Below are positions 8,120-17,612 of a stretch of DNA of 33,259 nucleotides, piece by piece. Both the position numbers and the translations under genes were made by a program. Positions within the stretch are counted from its first letter, which is position 1. Each line of letters opens with the position of its first letter. The notes under the pieces were generated by a model that saw nothing but the letters and a program-made list of their open reading frames with translations, had not been told where the DNA came from and searched no databases. Origin of the DNA: Gammaproteobacteria bacterium (lineage in GTDB: Bacteria > Pseudomonadota > Gammaproteobacteria > Nitrosococcales > Methylophagaceae); the NCBI GenBank assembly GCA_003645385.1, contig QNEY01000002.1:1-33259 (forward strand), read 5' to 3'.

Positions 8120-9365
8120 GTTTGCTCCTGATTACTTTTTGCCACATCAGCAAGAGTTCCTTGATTCAGAGGCTAAGCAGAAGGCATTAGTCACCGGTTA
8201 TGGTGGCGGCAAGACGTTTGCGTTCATCTGGGAAACATTCATGAACCATCTATTCCTTGTCAATAAGGAAGGTCAATCAAACGGCTGGATAGTTTATCCT
8301 ACATTCAGCATGGCAGAAGAGCTGTTTGTTGAGCCGTTCTTAATGCTATTAGATAGATACGAGATAGATTACAAGTACAATTCAACAAAGCATCTGATAT
8401 CCTCTGAGTATGGTAAACTTAGACTGTATCAACTCCAGACTCCTCATCGGATGGTAGGTGCAGAGCTGACATTCTTAGGGTTTGATGAGTTTGACATTGG
8501 CAGTTACAAGAACTGTGACATAGCATACAAGAAGGGTGTTGGACGATTAAGAGGCAGCAATAAGACCAAGATGTACTTTGTCACTACACCAGAGGGATAT
8601 CATTACATACACAAGCTATTTGTTGAGGATAATGAGGAGGGCGAGCGGCACTTGATCAAAGCCAAGTCAACCGACAACCCTTACTTACCGGCTGACTACA
8701 TTGATGATCTCAGAAAGAACTATGACAGCAAGCTAGTAGAGCAGTACATGAACGGTGAGTTTGTCAATCTGCGAGGCTCTGCGGCTTACTACGAGTTTGA
8801 CAGAGAGCGACATTGTAAAGATTTTGGCATTCACAACGCTGAGAAGAAGCCACAGGTGTTATATATGGGGATGGACTTCAATGTTGATCCGATGTCAGCA
8901 GTTGTGGCAATCAAGCGAGATAATAAACTAATTATGTTTGATGAGATAATTTTGCGGAACAGTAACACCCGGCAGATGATCGATGTGATCAAAGAGCGGT
9001 ATCCGGGTGCATATATATCAATTGCACCTGACCAGACAGGCGGCAGCCGTAAGACATCGGCTGAGATTGGAGTAACGGACATCCATCTATTAAAGCAGGC
9101 AGGTTTCAAGATACTTGGCAGCGGCACAAACCCAAGTGTCAAGGATAGCTTGAACGCTGTCAATGCGGCTCTATATCAAGGTAGACTAGAGATTGACAAG
9201 CGATGCACTGCATTGACAAATGACTTTGAGAAGGTCGTGAGAGATGATGCAGGTGAGATTGACAAAAAAGATAGTAATCTTTCACATATTTCAGATGCAG
9301 GTAGATATTTAGTTTGGTCACAGTTCCCATTATACGGATCAGCAATAAGGACAAGAGGCAGATAA
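8103..9365 (+). CDS. terL: Terminase large subunit
   Basis: ATPase LVTGYGGGKTFAF, LTFLGFDEFD; nuclease YMGMDFNVDPMSAVVA...SIAPDQTGGSRKTS. Confidence 0.94.
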   Translation: MKKIIKFAPDYFLPHQQEFLDSEAKQKALVTGYGGGKTFAFIWETFMNHLFLVNKEGQSNGWIVYPTFSMAEELFVEPFLMLLDRYEIDYKYNSTKHLISSEYGKLRLYQLQTPHRMVGAELTFLGFDEFDIGSYKNCDIAYKKGVGRLRGSNKTKMYFVTTPEGYHYIHKLFVEDNEEGERHLIKAKSTDNPYLPADYIDDLRKNYDSKLVEQYMNGEFVNLRGSAAYYEFDRERHCKDFGIHNAEKKPQVLYMGMDFNVDPMSAVVAIKRDNKLIMFDEIILRNSNTRQMIDVIKERYPGAYISIAPDQTGGSRKTSAEIGVTDIHLLKQAGFKILGSGTNPSVKDSLNAVNAALYQGRLEIDKRCTALTNDFEKVVRDDAGEIDKKDSNLSHISDAGRYLVWSQFPLYGSAIRTRGR

Positions 9366-10756
9366 TGACATTAATACAGAATGGCAAGAGACTAGCCAAG
9401 TGGCGGCACAACATAGAGCGACAGCTTGACATTGCTGAGAGGATAGCATTCTTGGACAATCGACAAAAGGATTTTCTGTATGCTGACTTGAGGCTGATAT
9501 TCCCTGAAACATACGCCCAGATGGTTAATTTTGCTTTATGCTTGCCGACAACCCAAGAGATAATCGAGGAAATCTCAATGATATTCCAAGAGCCTCCGAC
9601 AATAACCTTGCCAGATGATGAGGAATTGGAAGAGAACTTGGACCAGATGCTGAAGAAATCAAGATTGGGCATCGTCCTGAATGATGTGAATAAGCTAGTC
9701 AACTTGACAAATATGGTGGGTGTAATGCCTGTATATAGAGATGGTAGAGTTGACCTGGATGTATTGACAGGCGATAATCTATTTGTAACTCAATCAGATG
9801 CAGACCCGACACAGGCTGAAGCTGTGTATTATCAATATGGGATAGTAGAGGACTCACCGACAAAGGCGGAGAGCATATGCAAGTATGTCAAATTAACAGC
9901 TGACACAGTGTCATTCGTCGAGATCAACGCACACACGGGTGAGATTGCGAACGAGACAGATGTTGAGTATCACGGATATAATCAGATCCCAATTGCATGG
10001 TTTACGAATACGGTACAAACTAACACATTCTGGCCAACAAAGGATTGTCCTGTGGTGGAGTGCAACCGAAAACAAAATATAGTAGCAACTGACAAGATGC
10101 TGGCATTGAACATGACAGTACCTACATATTACCAGACTACGAGTCAGGAAAGTACAGACAGCGGCACTGTCATTGGTCGATTGGGTGTCATTAATCTACC
10201 TATGGAGTACGGCGGAGGTCAAGCAAGTTGCGGCTATGTGCAACCAGACTGGACTATCGACAAGATGGATGCAGCTATCGAGGAAATGAAAGTAGTTGTC
10301 GGATTAGCTTATGGGATTAACCCTGACACGCTGAGATCAAAGGGCGGTAGTGCATTTAGCTCTGGATACCAGATGCGATTGGCACAACAGACGCTGATGA
10401 ACCGGATCAATAAGGAGAAATGGTTTTATTTAGAGTCTATCGAGGAGCTGATCAGGCTGATGATGGCATGTAGCACAATGAATAATGACAAGTCATTTAG
10501 TAATGCAGAGAGCATGCGAATATTAGTTGACCTTGCACCTATTACGTTTGACGAGTCACCGATTGACACATTAGATTATTTAGAGCGTTTGGTGATGGCA
10601 AATATTATATCTCCTGCGGAAGCAAAACGGATTATCTCAGGCAGTGAGATGTCAACAGATGAAGCAATGGAACAGATTAAACAAAACAAAGAAATGAAAG
10701 AAGAATTGAGGGGCGGGATTGATCCGCTTGACCAGACAGAGGCATTAAATGACTGA
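9365..10756 (+). CDS. Phage portal protein
   Basis: Follows TerL (taATG overlap); ends VDLAPITFDESPIDTLDYLERLVMANIISPAEAKRIISG, typical of SPP1-like portals. Start refined from 9314. Confidence 0.85.
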   Translation: MTLIQNGKRLAKWRHNIERQLDIAERIAFLDNRQKDFLYADLRLIFPETYAQMVNFALCLPTTQEIIEEISMIFQEPPTITLPDDEELEENLDQMLKKSRLGIVLNDVNKLVNLTNMVGVMPVYRDGRVDLDVLTGDNLFVTQSDADPTQAEAVYYQYGIVEDSPTKAESICKYVKLTADTVSFVEINAHTGEIANETDVEYHGYNQIPIAWFTNTVQTNTFWPTKDCPVVECNRKQNIVATDKMLALNMTVPTYYQTTSQESTDSGTVIGRLGVINLPMEYGGGQASCGYVQPDWTIDKMDAAIEEMKVVVGLAYGINPDTLRSKGGSAFSSGYQMRLAQQTLMNRINKEKWFYLESIEELIRLMMACSTMNNDKSFSNAESMRILVDLAPITFDESPIDTLDYLERLVMANIISPAEAKRIISGSEMSTDEAMEQIKQNKEMKEELRGGIDPLDQTEALND

Positions 10757-11528
10757 CAAAATCTATGAGGCTAGTGTTGACAAGTACAACAGGCTGATTG
10801 ACAAGGCTACTGACAAACTTAACAAGTCAGTTGCTCTGTATGTCAAGGATTTTGATGTTGACAAACTAGGTCGGATCACCAAATCAAAGGCAAACCAGAA
10901 GTTGGTTATGAACTTTGACAGATGGCTACGGTCACAACTCGGATCAAGCGGATATGATGGAGTGTTGGTTGATTTTGCGAAGGATACAAAGCCGTTTATT
11001 AATAAGGTTATTGACTGGCAGGCAACCGAAGCGGGAGCGGGTGTTATTCCAATAGTGTTGAAGTCCACTGACATTTCGTCGATTGTAGCAATGCAGAAGA
11101 TTGACTACAGTCTTTTGGACAACCGGATCACCGCATCAATAAGTTCAATAAAAGAGCAGCTGTATAGGTCAATGGTACTGGGTGAGGAGTGGAGTTCTGC
11201 AACAGGATTTATCAAGACATCATTAGATAAAAATTTACAACAGTACACACAGACATATATTAACACATCCCGGAGCTTATTAATCCAGGAGATGGAGGAT
11301 GTTTCTGCAAGTCATATATCTGGTGAGCATTATTGGGAGTATATTGGCCCCGACGACAAGAAAACAAGAGAAATCTGTGTTGAGGCTCTGAACAAGAAAG
11401 TATTTACAGACGATGAGCGGCAGGCATACATTGACGAGCACGGTGTCAGGTATAATTGCCGACATATATTTATGCAAATCACGAAAGAGTATTACGAAGA
11501 GTATTCAGGAAATGAAATTGACAAATAA
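10749..11528 (+). CDS. Minor head / head-morphogenesis protein (SPP1 gp7-like C-terminus)
   Basis: EHYWEYIGPDDKKTREICVEALNKKVFTDDE...HGVRYNCRHIFMQI. Confidence 0.82.
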   Translation: MTDKIYEASVDKYNRLIDKATDKLNKSVALYVKDFDVDKLGRITKSKANQKLVMNFDRWLRSQLGSSGYDGVLVDFAKDTKPFINKVIDWQATEAGAGVIPIVLKSTDISSIVAMQKIDYSLLDNRITASISSIKEQLYRSMVLGEEWSSATGFIKTSLDKNLQQYTQTYINTSRSLLIQEMEDVSASHISGEHYWEYIGPDDKKTREICVEALNKKVFTDDERQAYIDEHGVRYNCRHIFMQITKEYYEEYSGNEIDK

Positions 11529-11560
11529 CCAAATAACCAAATAACAAGAAGGATAGAACG

Positions 11561-11857
11561 ATGGCGTTGAGCACACTAAAAGGGATTGAACTAGGTGATT
11601 TTATTACAGTTGATCACGACACTAACACAATCAGCTTTAAGATCCAGAATGGAGCAATTAAGGAGAATGGATTGAATGGTTGTCAGGTTGACAACATGAT
11701 TGAAACTGCCAAAATTATTATTGAAGGGCTGAACAAGAACTTCCCATCTGATTTTAATACTTTTGCAATTGAAGGACTAGACAAGTCATTGATTGCATTA
11801 AAAGAAAGAAAAAAAGACAGAGAGCATAGAGGCGTTGAAGGTTTTGAAAAGAAGTAA
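11561..11857 (+). CDS. Hypothetical protein
   Basis: 98 aa between head genes; SD 'agaaggatagaacg'. Confidence 0.65.
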   Translation: MALSTLKGIELGDFITVDHDTNTISFKIQNGAIKENGLNGCQVDNMIETAKIIIEGLNKNFPSDFNTFAIEGLDKSLIALKERKKDREHRGVEGFEKK

Positions 11858-11910
11858 ATTGACAAATAACACAACCATCGAGAACAGAACTCGTAAAAAT
11901 GGAGGTACAA

Positions 11911-12471
11911 ATGGATTTTAAGGCAATCTTAGCCAAACATGGGATCGAGAACGAAGCTGTCATTGCTGACTTGCAAACAGCTATTGACACATCTAACATG
12001 ATACCCAAAAGCAGATTTAACGAGGTGATCAGCCAGCGAAATGATTTACAGGCTACTAACACAGAGCTTGAGAATAATCTTGCAAAGGCAACCGCTAACT
12101 TGGGCGATATCAAGGTAAAACTCACATCGGCAAAATCTGAGAGTGCAAACGCACAGGAAGAATTGAAGGTGTATGTTGACAAACGTAATGAGCTGATGCT
12201 TGCAGACTGGAACAAGAAGTCTGCTGTTTTCGACGTCAAGAAAGGCGACGCCAATTTTGAGAAGTTTGAGAAGATCAAGCAAAAGTTCAAATTTGCTGAC
12301 AAGGATACACCGTTAACTCCTGAGCAAGTTGACAATAATCTATCACATTACAGGACATACGACGAGATCGGATATTTCGGAAGTGATAATACAAACGCAC
12401 CTGCATTACCGAAGGGCAAAAGCAACAATGGTAATCCGGTGAACAAATTAGACGAAATATTCCCAACATAA
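11911..12471 (+). CDS. Putative scaffold protein (GP20-like)
   Basis: MDFKAILAKHGI...MIPKSRFNEVISQRNDLQATNTELENNLAKA coiled coil, directly before the capsid gene. ATG 11911 follows GGAGGT; start refined from 11899. Confidence 0.78.
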   Translation: MDFKAILAKHGIENEAVIADLQTAIDTSNMIPKSRFNEVISQRNDLQATNTELENNLAKATANLGDIKVKLTSAKSESANAQEELKVYVDKRNELMLADWNKKSAVFDVKKGDANFEKFEKIKQKFKFADKDTPLTPEQVDNNLSHYRTYDEIGYFGSDNTNAPALPKGKSNNGNPVNKLDEIFPT

Positions 12472-12488
12472 AAAAGCGAGGTTAAAAA

Positions 12489-13409
12489 ATGGCTAATACA
12501 TTAGGGAAGCTGGTAAAGGCATGGGCTGGAGCTGGTGAAGAACATCTTGACGATGTATCAAAACATTCTGGATTACTTGAGGTTCTTTCTTTTAGAGGAG
12601 CTTCACATGGTCTTTCTGACAAATTCAGGATGAAAGTAACATTGCCGGGCAACTCTAACAGAGGTTTGAACGGTGGAGTTATTCCAACAAGCGGAACGGG
12701 CAAGTTGCTCCAACAGGATTTAGCATTGATCGACTCTCTCGAAGAAGTTGACAAGACAGAAGCCGAAGGGTACCCTGGTGGAGTGAACGCTTATTTCAAA
12801 AGCGAAACACCCGGACATATTGAGAGCATGTTACAGACTATTGCCTATCAAATGTTCTACGGAACAGGCAACAACAAAACCATCAAGGGCTTTGCACAGT
12901 ACGCAATAGACAACGGCAAGGCAACAACTTTAGGCGGTTCAGCTGGTAATGATATTTTCTGTGTAACGCTTAAAAAGAATGTTTGCGAAGGATTGTATAA
13001 TGCACAGGCTGTTAATGCAGGCAATCTTGTGACTGTAGAGAATGTGAGTGGCCCAGCTGGTGTTTACAAGGTTCTTGACACTACTACAGGCGAAGAGCTG
13101 AAAGTGTTACAGACTTCTTTTGAGTCTCGTATTGGATTAAGAGTTGGAGCACAACACAGTGTTGCAACACTCACCAATGTTGATGCAACTCATAAGCCAA
13201 CAGCAGCAAACTTGCTGACATTGATCAGAGCAGCAAAAGCAAAACCGTCAACATCATTCATCTTCGCAAACCAAAAGACTCTTGACTGGATTGGCGGCTT
13301 GAAGGCGGCAATGATGGAAATGGGTCCAATGGATACAAATTTTACTCAGTTCGTGGGCAAATTCGAGGGAATCCCTTTGATGCTTGACGAAAACATTCCA
13401 GAAGTTTAA
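12489..13409 (+). CDS. Major capsid protein
   Basis: Position after scaffold; ETPGHIESMLQTIAYQMFYG...SFIFANQKTLDWIGGLKAAMMEMG...FEGIPLMLDENIPEV. Confidence 0.8.
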   Translation: MANTLGKLVKAWAGAGEEHLDDVSKHSGLLEVLSFRGASHGLSDKFRMKVTLPGNSNRGLNGGVIPTSGTGKLLQQDLALIDSLEEVDKTEAEGYPGGVNAYFKSETPGHIESMLQTIAYQMFYGTGNNKTIKGFAQYAIDNGKATTLGGSAGNDIFCVTLKKNVCEGLYNAQAVNAGNLVTVENVSGPAGVYKVLDTTTGEELKVLQTSFESRIGLRVGAQHSVATLTNVDATHKPTAANLLTLIRAAKAKPSTSFIFANQKTLDWIGGLKAAMMEMGPMDTNFTQFVGKFEGIPLMLDENIPEV

Positions 13410-13419
13410 AGGAGAAAAC

Positions 13420-13869
13420 ATGGCTATTCCAAATCAAGGTCATTTAATAGATGACAATTCGATCCTTGCAGTTAGTACAGCCGCTTCGGGGACTCTTCCT
13501 GATGGCTCAAGTGCATTGGCAGGGGTCGCCAGTGATGCTGTTTTTATTGGCCCCACTGCAAATGCAGGGCTAACAATTACAGCAATCGCAAAAACAGAGA
13601 TCACTATTGCAACGGCAAAGCTCTTATCATTCGAGGTTCTTTGCGGGACAACTGCAAGTAATTGTGCAATTCCGGTTGCAGGGCATGTGTTACCATTCAA
13701 TATCAACGCAGTTGATGATGAAGTTGTTATTGCAGCAGGCGACACGCTGTTTGAGTACACTATTCCACCAACTTTGTTTGGTGCTAATACTTATGTGCAG
13801 CTCAAATCATGGGCTGATGAAGACCAAAGTGGATCTTCTTACGATGCTTTCATTTCGATGACTGTTTAG
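13420..13869 (+). CDS. Putative capsid cement/decoration protein
   Basis: ATG 13420 follows 'aaaggagaaaac'; small beta-rich protein after capsid, similar to the N-terminal half of the next ORF. Start refined from 13384. Confidence 0.6.
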   Translation: MAIPNQGHLIDDNSILAVSTAASGTLPDGSSALAGVASDAVFIGPTANAGLTITAIAKTEITIATAKLLSFEVLCGTTASNCAIPVAGHVLPFNINAVDDEVVIAAGDTLFEYTIPPTLFGANTYVQLKSWADEDQSGSSYDAFISMTV

Positions 13870-13943
13870 ACATTAACAAAGCCGGTGGGGGTGTTTTTAC
13901 TTCCTGTTTGCATTCTCATCGGCATAACTAAGAGAGATTAATT

Positions 13944-14801
13944 ATGGCTTATGACTGGTCGGCAACTACACTATCAACACTAGAGTCAATTGCAGCGATT
14001 GAGACCGAGATCAATCTCAGGTCACCGAGTGGCGAGGATGTCACGCTTGCGGATGAAATAGATATTGCATCGGCAACCAATCCGCTTGCCGGCTGTGTCG
14101 GGATATCTGTCACAGGCTCACAAGGTGCGGTAACACTAGCTGTGACGGCGGCAAGTGAGATCAAGATTGCTGATGGGCATTCGCTAACCGTGACATTCCG
14201 TGATTGTGCAACATTGACCGGATCATATGAAGAAATATTTCCTGGCATGATTGTGTATTATAAGCGAGCGAGCGGTGCAGACGTGACAATTGATGCAGAT
14301 ACATTATTTGCTAGTTTTGTAGTGCCTGATAGCTGTCAGGACTACATCAAGCCATATATCACATCTAGTGCAAGCAACACCGGCACTATCACAATAGCCA
14401 GTGAGCAAACTTGGCTGTCAAAGATAACAACTGCTAAATTAATGATCGGGAATATGATCCAGCAGATGTTACCTGAGTTGATAGGGGGCTATACCGGATC
14501 AACTCCTGAGTATGGTCTTGAGTACATGAGAGTAATTGATCAGGATGGTGGTGATGTATTAGATATTATTGCTAACGCTTCAGTATTTGATCTGGCAAGC
14601 GATTTGCTTACATTATCCTTGATATATGAGGACTTGATCGAAGTGCCTGAGGACGTAATGACCAGAAAGTCAGAGATGTATCACAAGCGGTTTATGGATG
14701 CTTTCGCAAATGCTAGAAAGATTATCAATCTTGATATTGATCGAGATGGAGATGTTGACAAGTATCGAGCCAAGTCAACACCAATGTTGAGGCGAATATG
14801 A
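13944..14801 (+). CDS. Putative fusion of a cement-like domain with a head-tail adaptor/connector
   Basis: N-half SEIKIADGHSLTVTF...VTIDADTLFASFVVP; C-half ...SKITTAKLMIGNMIQQML...DLASDLLTLSLIYEDL...MYHKRFMDAFANARKIINLDIDRDGDVD is adaptor-like and located at the head-tail boundary. Confidence 0.6.
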   Translation: MAYDWSATTLSTLESIAAIETEINLRSPSGEDVTLADEIDIASATNPLAGCVGISVTGSQGAVTLAVTAASEIKIADGHSLTVTFRDCATLTGSYEEIFPGMIVYYKRASGADVTIDADTLFASFVVPDSCQDYIKPYITSSASNTGTITIASEQTWLSKITTAKLMIGNMIQQMLPELIGGYTGSTPEYGLEYMRVIDQDGGDVLDIIANASVFDLASDLLTLSLIYEDLIEVPEDVMTRKSEMYHKRFMDAFANARKIINLDIDRDGDVDKYRAKSTPMLRRI

Positions 14802-15256
14802 GCATAGATGCAAAGATTGCAATCAAATTGCCTAACATGGATGTGTACAAAAAAGCGGTTGATGTGACACAGCCGGAGATGCTCAAGTCAGCATTATTCA
14901 TCCGGCAAGAGATGTTGAAAAGGTTAGAAACAGGTCGAGATATTTTTCTAAAGCCGTTTAAGCCTTACGCAAAATCGACAAAAGAGTATAAAAAAGAAAT
15001 GAGGAAGAACCCAAATATAGTCAATATGGAAGATTCTGGACAGATGATCAACAGTCTGAGAACCAATGCAAAGGTCAACAGGTCAATTGTTGACATAGCT
15101 AATGCACAACGACGAAAAATAGCTGACAAGCATATGGAAGGTCGTGGAGTTCCTAAGCGGGCATGGTTCGGCTCATCCCAAAAAACAGTAAAAAAAGTAA
15201 TAGCAGACATCCGAAAAATTATGGATCAACATATTAGGAGAGCAAATGCAAAATAA
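14798..15256 (+). CDS. Virion morphogenesis / head-completion (HK97 gp10 or Mu gpG-like) protein
   Basis: MEDSGQMINSLRTN...GVPKRAWFGSSQKTVKKV; ATGA overlap with previous gene. Confidence 0.65.
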   Translation: MSIDAKIAIKLPNMDVYKKAVDVTQPEMLKSALFIRQEMLKRLETGRDIFLKPFKPYAKSTKEYKKEMRKNPNIVNMEDSGQMINSLRTNAKVNRSIVDIANAQRRKIADKHMEGRGVPKRAWFGSSQKTVKKVIADIRKIMDQHIRRANAK

Positions 15257-15701
15257 ACTATCTCCAATATTGGGCGACATACGCAAATTATTAAAAGAGA
15301 TTCCGGGTGTAAAGACAGTTGGACATTATCCTGAGTATGTCAAAAATATTAAAAGCTCAAAGATGCCGGCTATTATGGTCGGTGTTGATAGTATTAGTTA
15401 CCCGGTTGACGAAGCTCAGAACATGGGCTATACAGTCATAGCAAATATTAGGGTGATGGTATATTTGAACGTTACAACCAATGTTGAGATTGCGATCCTG
15501 GATTTGAAAACAAGCATTATAAATAAACTAAATAAAGATTTATCGTTGAATCAGGAAGTATTGCTGTTGTGGCCTACCAATGTAACGATAGGTGATTTCA
15601 GCCCTGACTTTGATTTTTACACACCTAACATAAGCGAGCAGATGACATTATTCGAGATTGATTTCGAGTGCAAGTTTTGCGATGCTATAATTGATAGATA
15701 G
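15246..15701 (+). CDS. Putative tail terminator / head-tail joining protein
   Basis: Position; about 150 aa (ILGDIRKLLKEIPGVKTVG...). Confidence 0.55.
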   Translation: MQNKLSPILGDIRKLLKEIPGVKTVGHYPEYVKNIKSSKMPAIMVGVDSISYPVDEAQNMGYTVIANIRVMVYLNVTTNVEIAILDLKTSIINKLNKDLSLNQEVLLLWPTNVTIGDFSPDFDFYTPNISEQMTLFEIDFECKFCDAIIDR

Positions 15702-15709
15702 GGGGCACA

Positions 15710-15883
15710 ATGCCAAAGGGAAAGATGGTCAAGTTTGAAATAATTAAGCTAGTAACATGGCAGACAGGCGGCAAGTCATACAAGCTGGGAGCTTTGAAAG
15801 AGCTGCCTGAGCATGTAGCAAAACAATTGTCAGACTGTGGCTATATCAAAATCATTAACAATAAAAAGAATAAGGGGGCATAA
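15710..15883 (+). CDS. Small hypothetical protein (57 aa), absent from the ORF track
   Basis: MPKGKMVKFEIIKLVTWQTGGKSYKLGALKELPEHVAKQLSDCGYIKIINNKKNKGA*; G-rich SD 'agggggcaca'; taATG coupling to next gene. Confidence 0.65.
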   Translation: MPKGKMVKFEIIKLVTWQTGGKSYKLGALKELPEHVAKQLSDCGYIKIINNKKNKGA

Positions 15884-16827
15884 TGGCTTTTCGACAGGGG
15901 GCTTATCCGCTAATGCTGATTGGCAAAGAAACAGCTTATGGCACTGAGCAGACTACACCAGAGAACAAGTTTGCAGATATTTGCACAATGCAGGCGATCA
16001 CAAACAGTATTGACAGGGCTGTCAAAACACAGACTTACGAGCCGGACTTTTGCGAGACAACAGCGGGCACAACCGGCGGAACGGTGAGCGTTTCGGGGAC
16101 ATTATCACACGGTCACGCAATTTTCTTAGAGGCGTTCTTCAGCGATGATTCTTCTCCTCATGCGTTCCAGGTTGATCCAAACACATTCCAGAGTTACACG
16201 ATTTACAACCTGTTCAATGGCGGTGAGGTATCAACAAAAACAAACTGGAAAGGTGACATAGCTATTGGTTGTGTATGTGAGTCTTTCAATATTACCGGAT
16301 CACAAGGTGGAGTAATTGGCTATGAGGCAACATTCAGGGCTAAATCGATTGCAAGAGAGCAGGACTTGTCAGGTTTAACAACTACAACAATTACAGATGC
16401 AAGCAAGCCTTGTTATATCCCGTTCAAGTTCCAGTCGGTTACTGCCGACATGCTAAATTCAACAGTGACAAGCATTAACTCATTTTCCATCAGCTTAGGC
16501 AATGAGTTTGCTGATGACACAGTTGCTTACCAAAACTCAGCAACTAAGCTCAGGGAAATAGCGGTAAAAGCAAGCGGTGAGCTTGCTTTTGATGTTATTT
16601 ATGATGCGGCTGTAGCCTTGACATATAATCCAATATTAATGGCAACAACCAACCTTGATGATGTTATCACGCTATCGGGTGGATCTGGCACGTTCATCAT
16701 TACGATGTACGGCAAATATACATCTTATGATATTGCTGATCCTGACAAGGGCGTTTATGTAACATCGATTAACAAGCAACTCCAGGCAAATGCAAGCGGC
16801 TCGGCTATCTCAATAGCTGTGTCATAA
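15883..16827 (+). CDS. Major tail tube protein
   Basis: KETAYGTEQTTPEN...TTGGTVSVSGTLSHGHAIFLEAFF...INSFSISLGNEF pattern and position. Confidence 0.75.
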   Translation: MAFRQGAYPLMLIGKETAYGTEQTTPENKFADICTMQAITNSIDRAVKTQTYEPDFCETTAGTTGGTVSVSGTLSHGHAIFLEAFFSDDSSPHAFQVDPNTFQSYTIYNLFNGGEVSTKTNWKGDIAIGCVCESFNITGSQGGVIGYEATFRAKSIAREQDLSGLTTTTITDASKPCYIPFKFQSVTADMLNSTVTSINSFSISLGNEFADDTVAYQNSATKLREIAVKASGELAFDVIYDAAVALTYNPILMATTNLDDVITLSGGSGTFIITMYGKYTSYDIADPDKGVYVTSINKQLQANASGSAISIAVS

Positions 16828-16851
16828 CAAAAAAACAAACAGGGAGGAAAA

Positions 16852-17289
16852 ATGGCAAAGGCGAAAAAAGTGAAACTAACGGAGAACACATCGGCAAAAT
16901 GGAAAAACTGTTTTATGTCAGACAATCCTGAATATATTACAGAGATATATGATGGAGAAACTCACATCGCAACTGTGAAAGGTCTATCATACTTGGATCG
17001 AGCGGCAATCAATAAAGCAGCTTTGAGCAACCAGAAGATGTATAACTTTAATGCAGATTCCGGAGAACTTGAACGAAATAAAGACGTTGATATGAATTTG
17101 GAAGCTATGCAACTAATGACAATCCATAAGGCATTAACCGGTCATCCGGATTGTTGGTTTATTGGTGGTGATGATGTATCTGTTAGAAAACTTGATAAGC
17201 TGGATCATGAGCTTATACAACTGCTCTATGTCAAAATTTCAGAGGCTAATAAAAAAGCTGAGAACATTGCAGGGCTTGAGCAAAACTAA
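16852..17289 (+). CDS. Tail assembly chaperone (G-like)
   Basis: Located between tail tube and tape measure; SD 'agggaggaaaaATG'. Confidence 0.6.
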   Translation: MAKAKKVKLTENTSAKWKNCFMSDNPEYITEIYDGETHIATVKGLSYLDRAAINKAALSNQKMYNFNADSGELERNKDVDMNLEAMQLMTIHKALTGHPDCWFIGGDDVSVRKLDKLDHELIQLLYVKISEANKKAENIAGLEQN

Positions 17290-17300
17290 GGCGAGTCATA

Positions 17301-17612
17301 TTGCTCAACACAAGCCAAAAGCCGGTAGACTTGAGCAGTATGACAGAGACGCAGAGGGAAGGAATATTAAATGAGAATTATTGCAAATATTGCGACAACT
17401 ATCTTGACGATAAAGGGGATGTAAAGTGCAATACAAAGCAACACGGCAAGGTTATCCCGGCGGTGGACTGGATATACAACTGGGCGCTAGAGTGGAAGGA
17501 TGGCAACCGGAAATATCCATTCGGGAAAGATTGGGACGAGTTACCTTATTGGATCCCGCATTTATTACAGCGAGGTTATTTAATCTTAATGGAAGCAATC
17601 GAGGATAGATAA
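17301..17612 (+). CDS. Putative second tail assembly chaperone (T-like), with CxxC...C motif
   Basis: In the -1 frame relative to the preceding gene, directly upstream of the tape measure. Start uncertain (TTG 17301, ATG 17340, or frameshift). Confidence 0.55.
   Translation: MLNTSQKPVDLSSMTETQREGILNENYCKYCDNYLDDKGDVKCNTKQHGKVIPAVDWIYNWALEWKDGNRKYPFGKDWDELPYWIPHLLQRGYLILMEAIEDR

Noticed and set aside
11519-11551. Short tandem AAATAACC repeats after the minor head gene
   Set aside because: About three copies of an 8-mer in an A/T-rich intergenic gap; can arise by chance or slippage and has no further support.
13870-13943. Possible terminator between the cement-like and adaptor genes (GCCGGTG ... 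CATCGGC)
   Set aside because: Only about a 7-bp stem with a wobble pair and a loop near 30 nt, no T-run after the stem; too weak.
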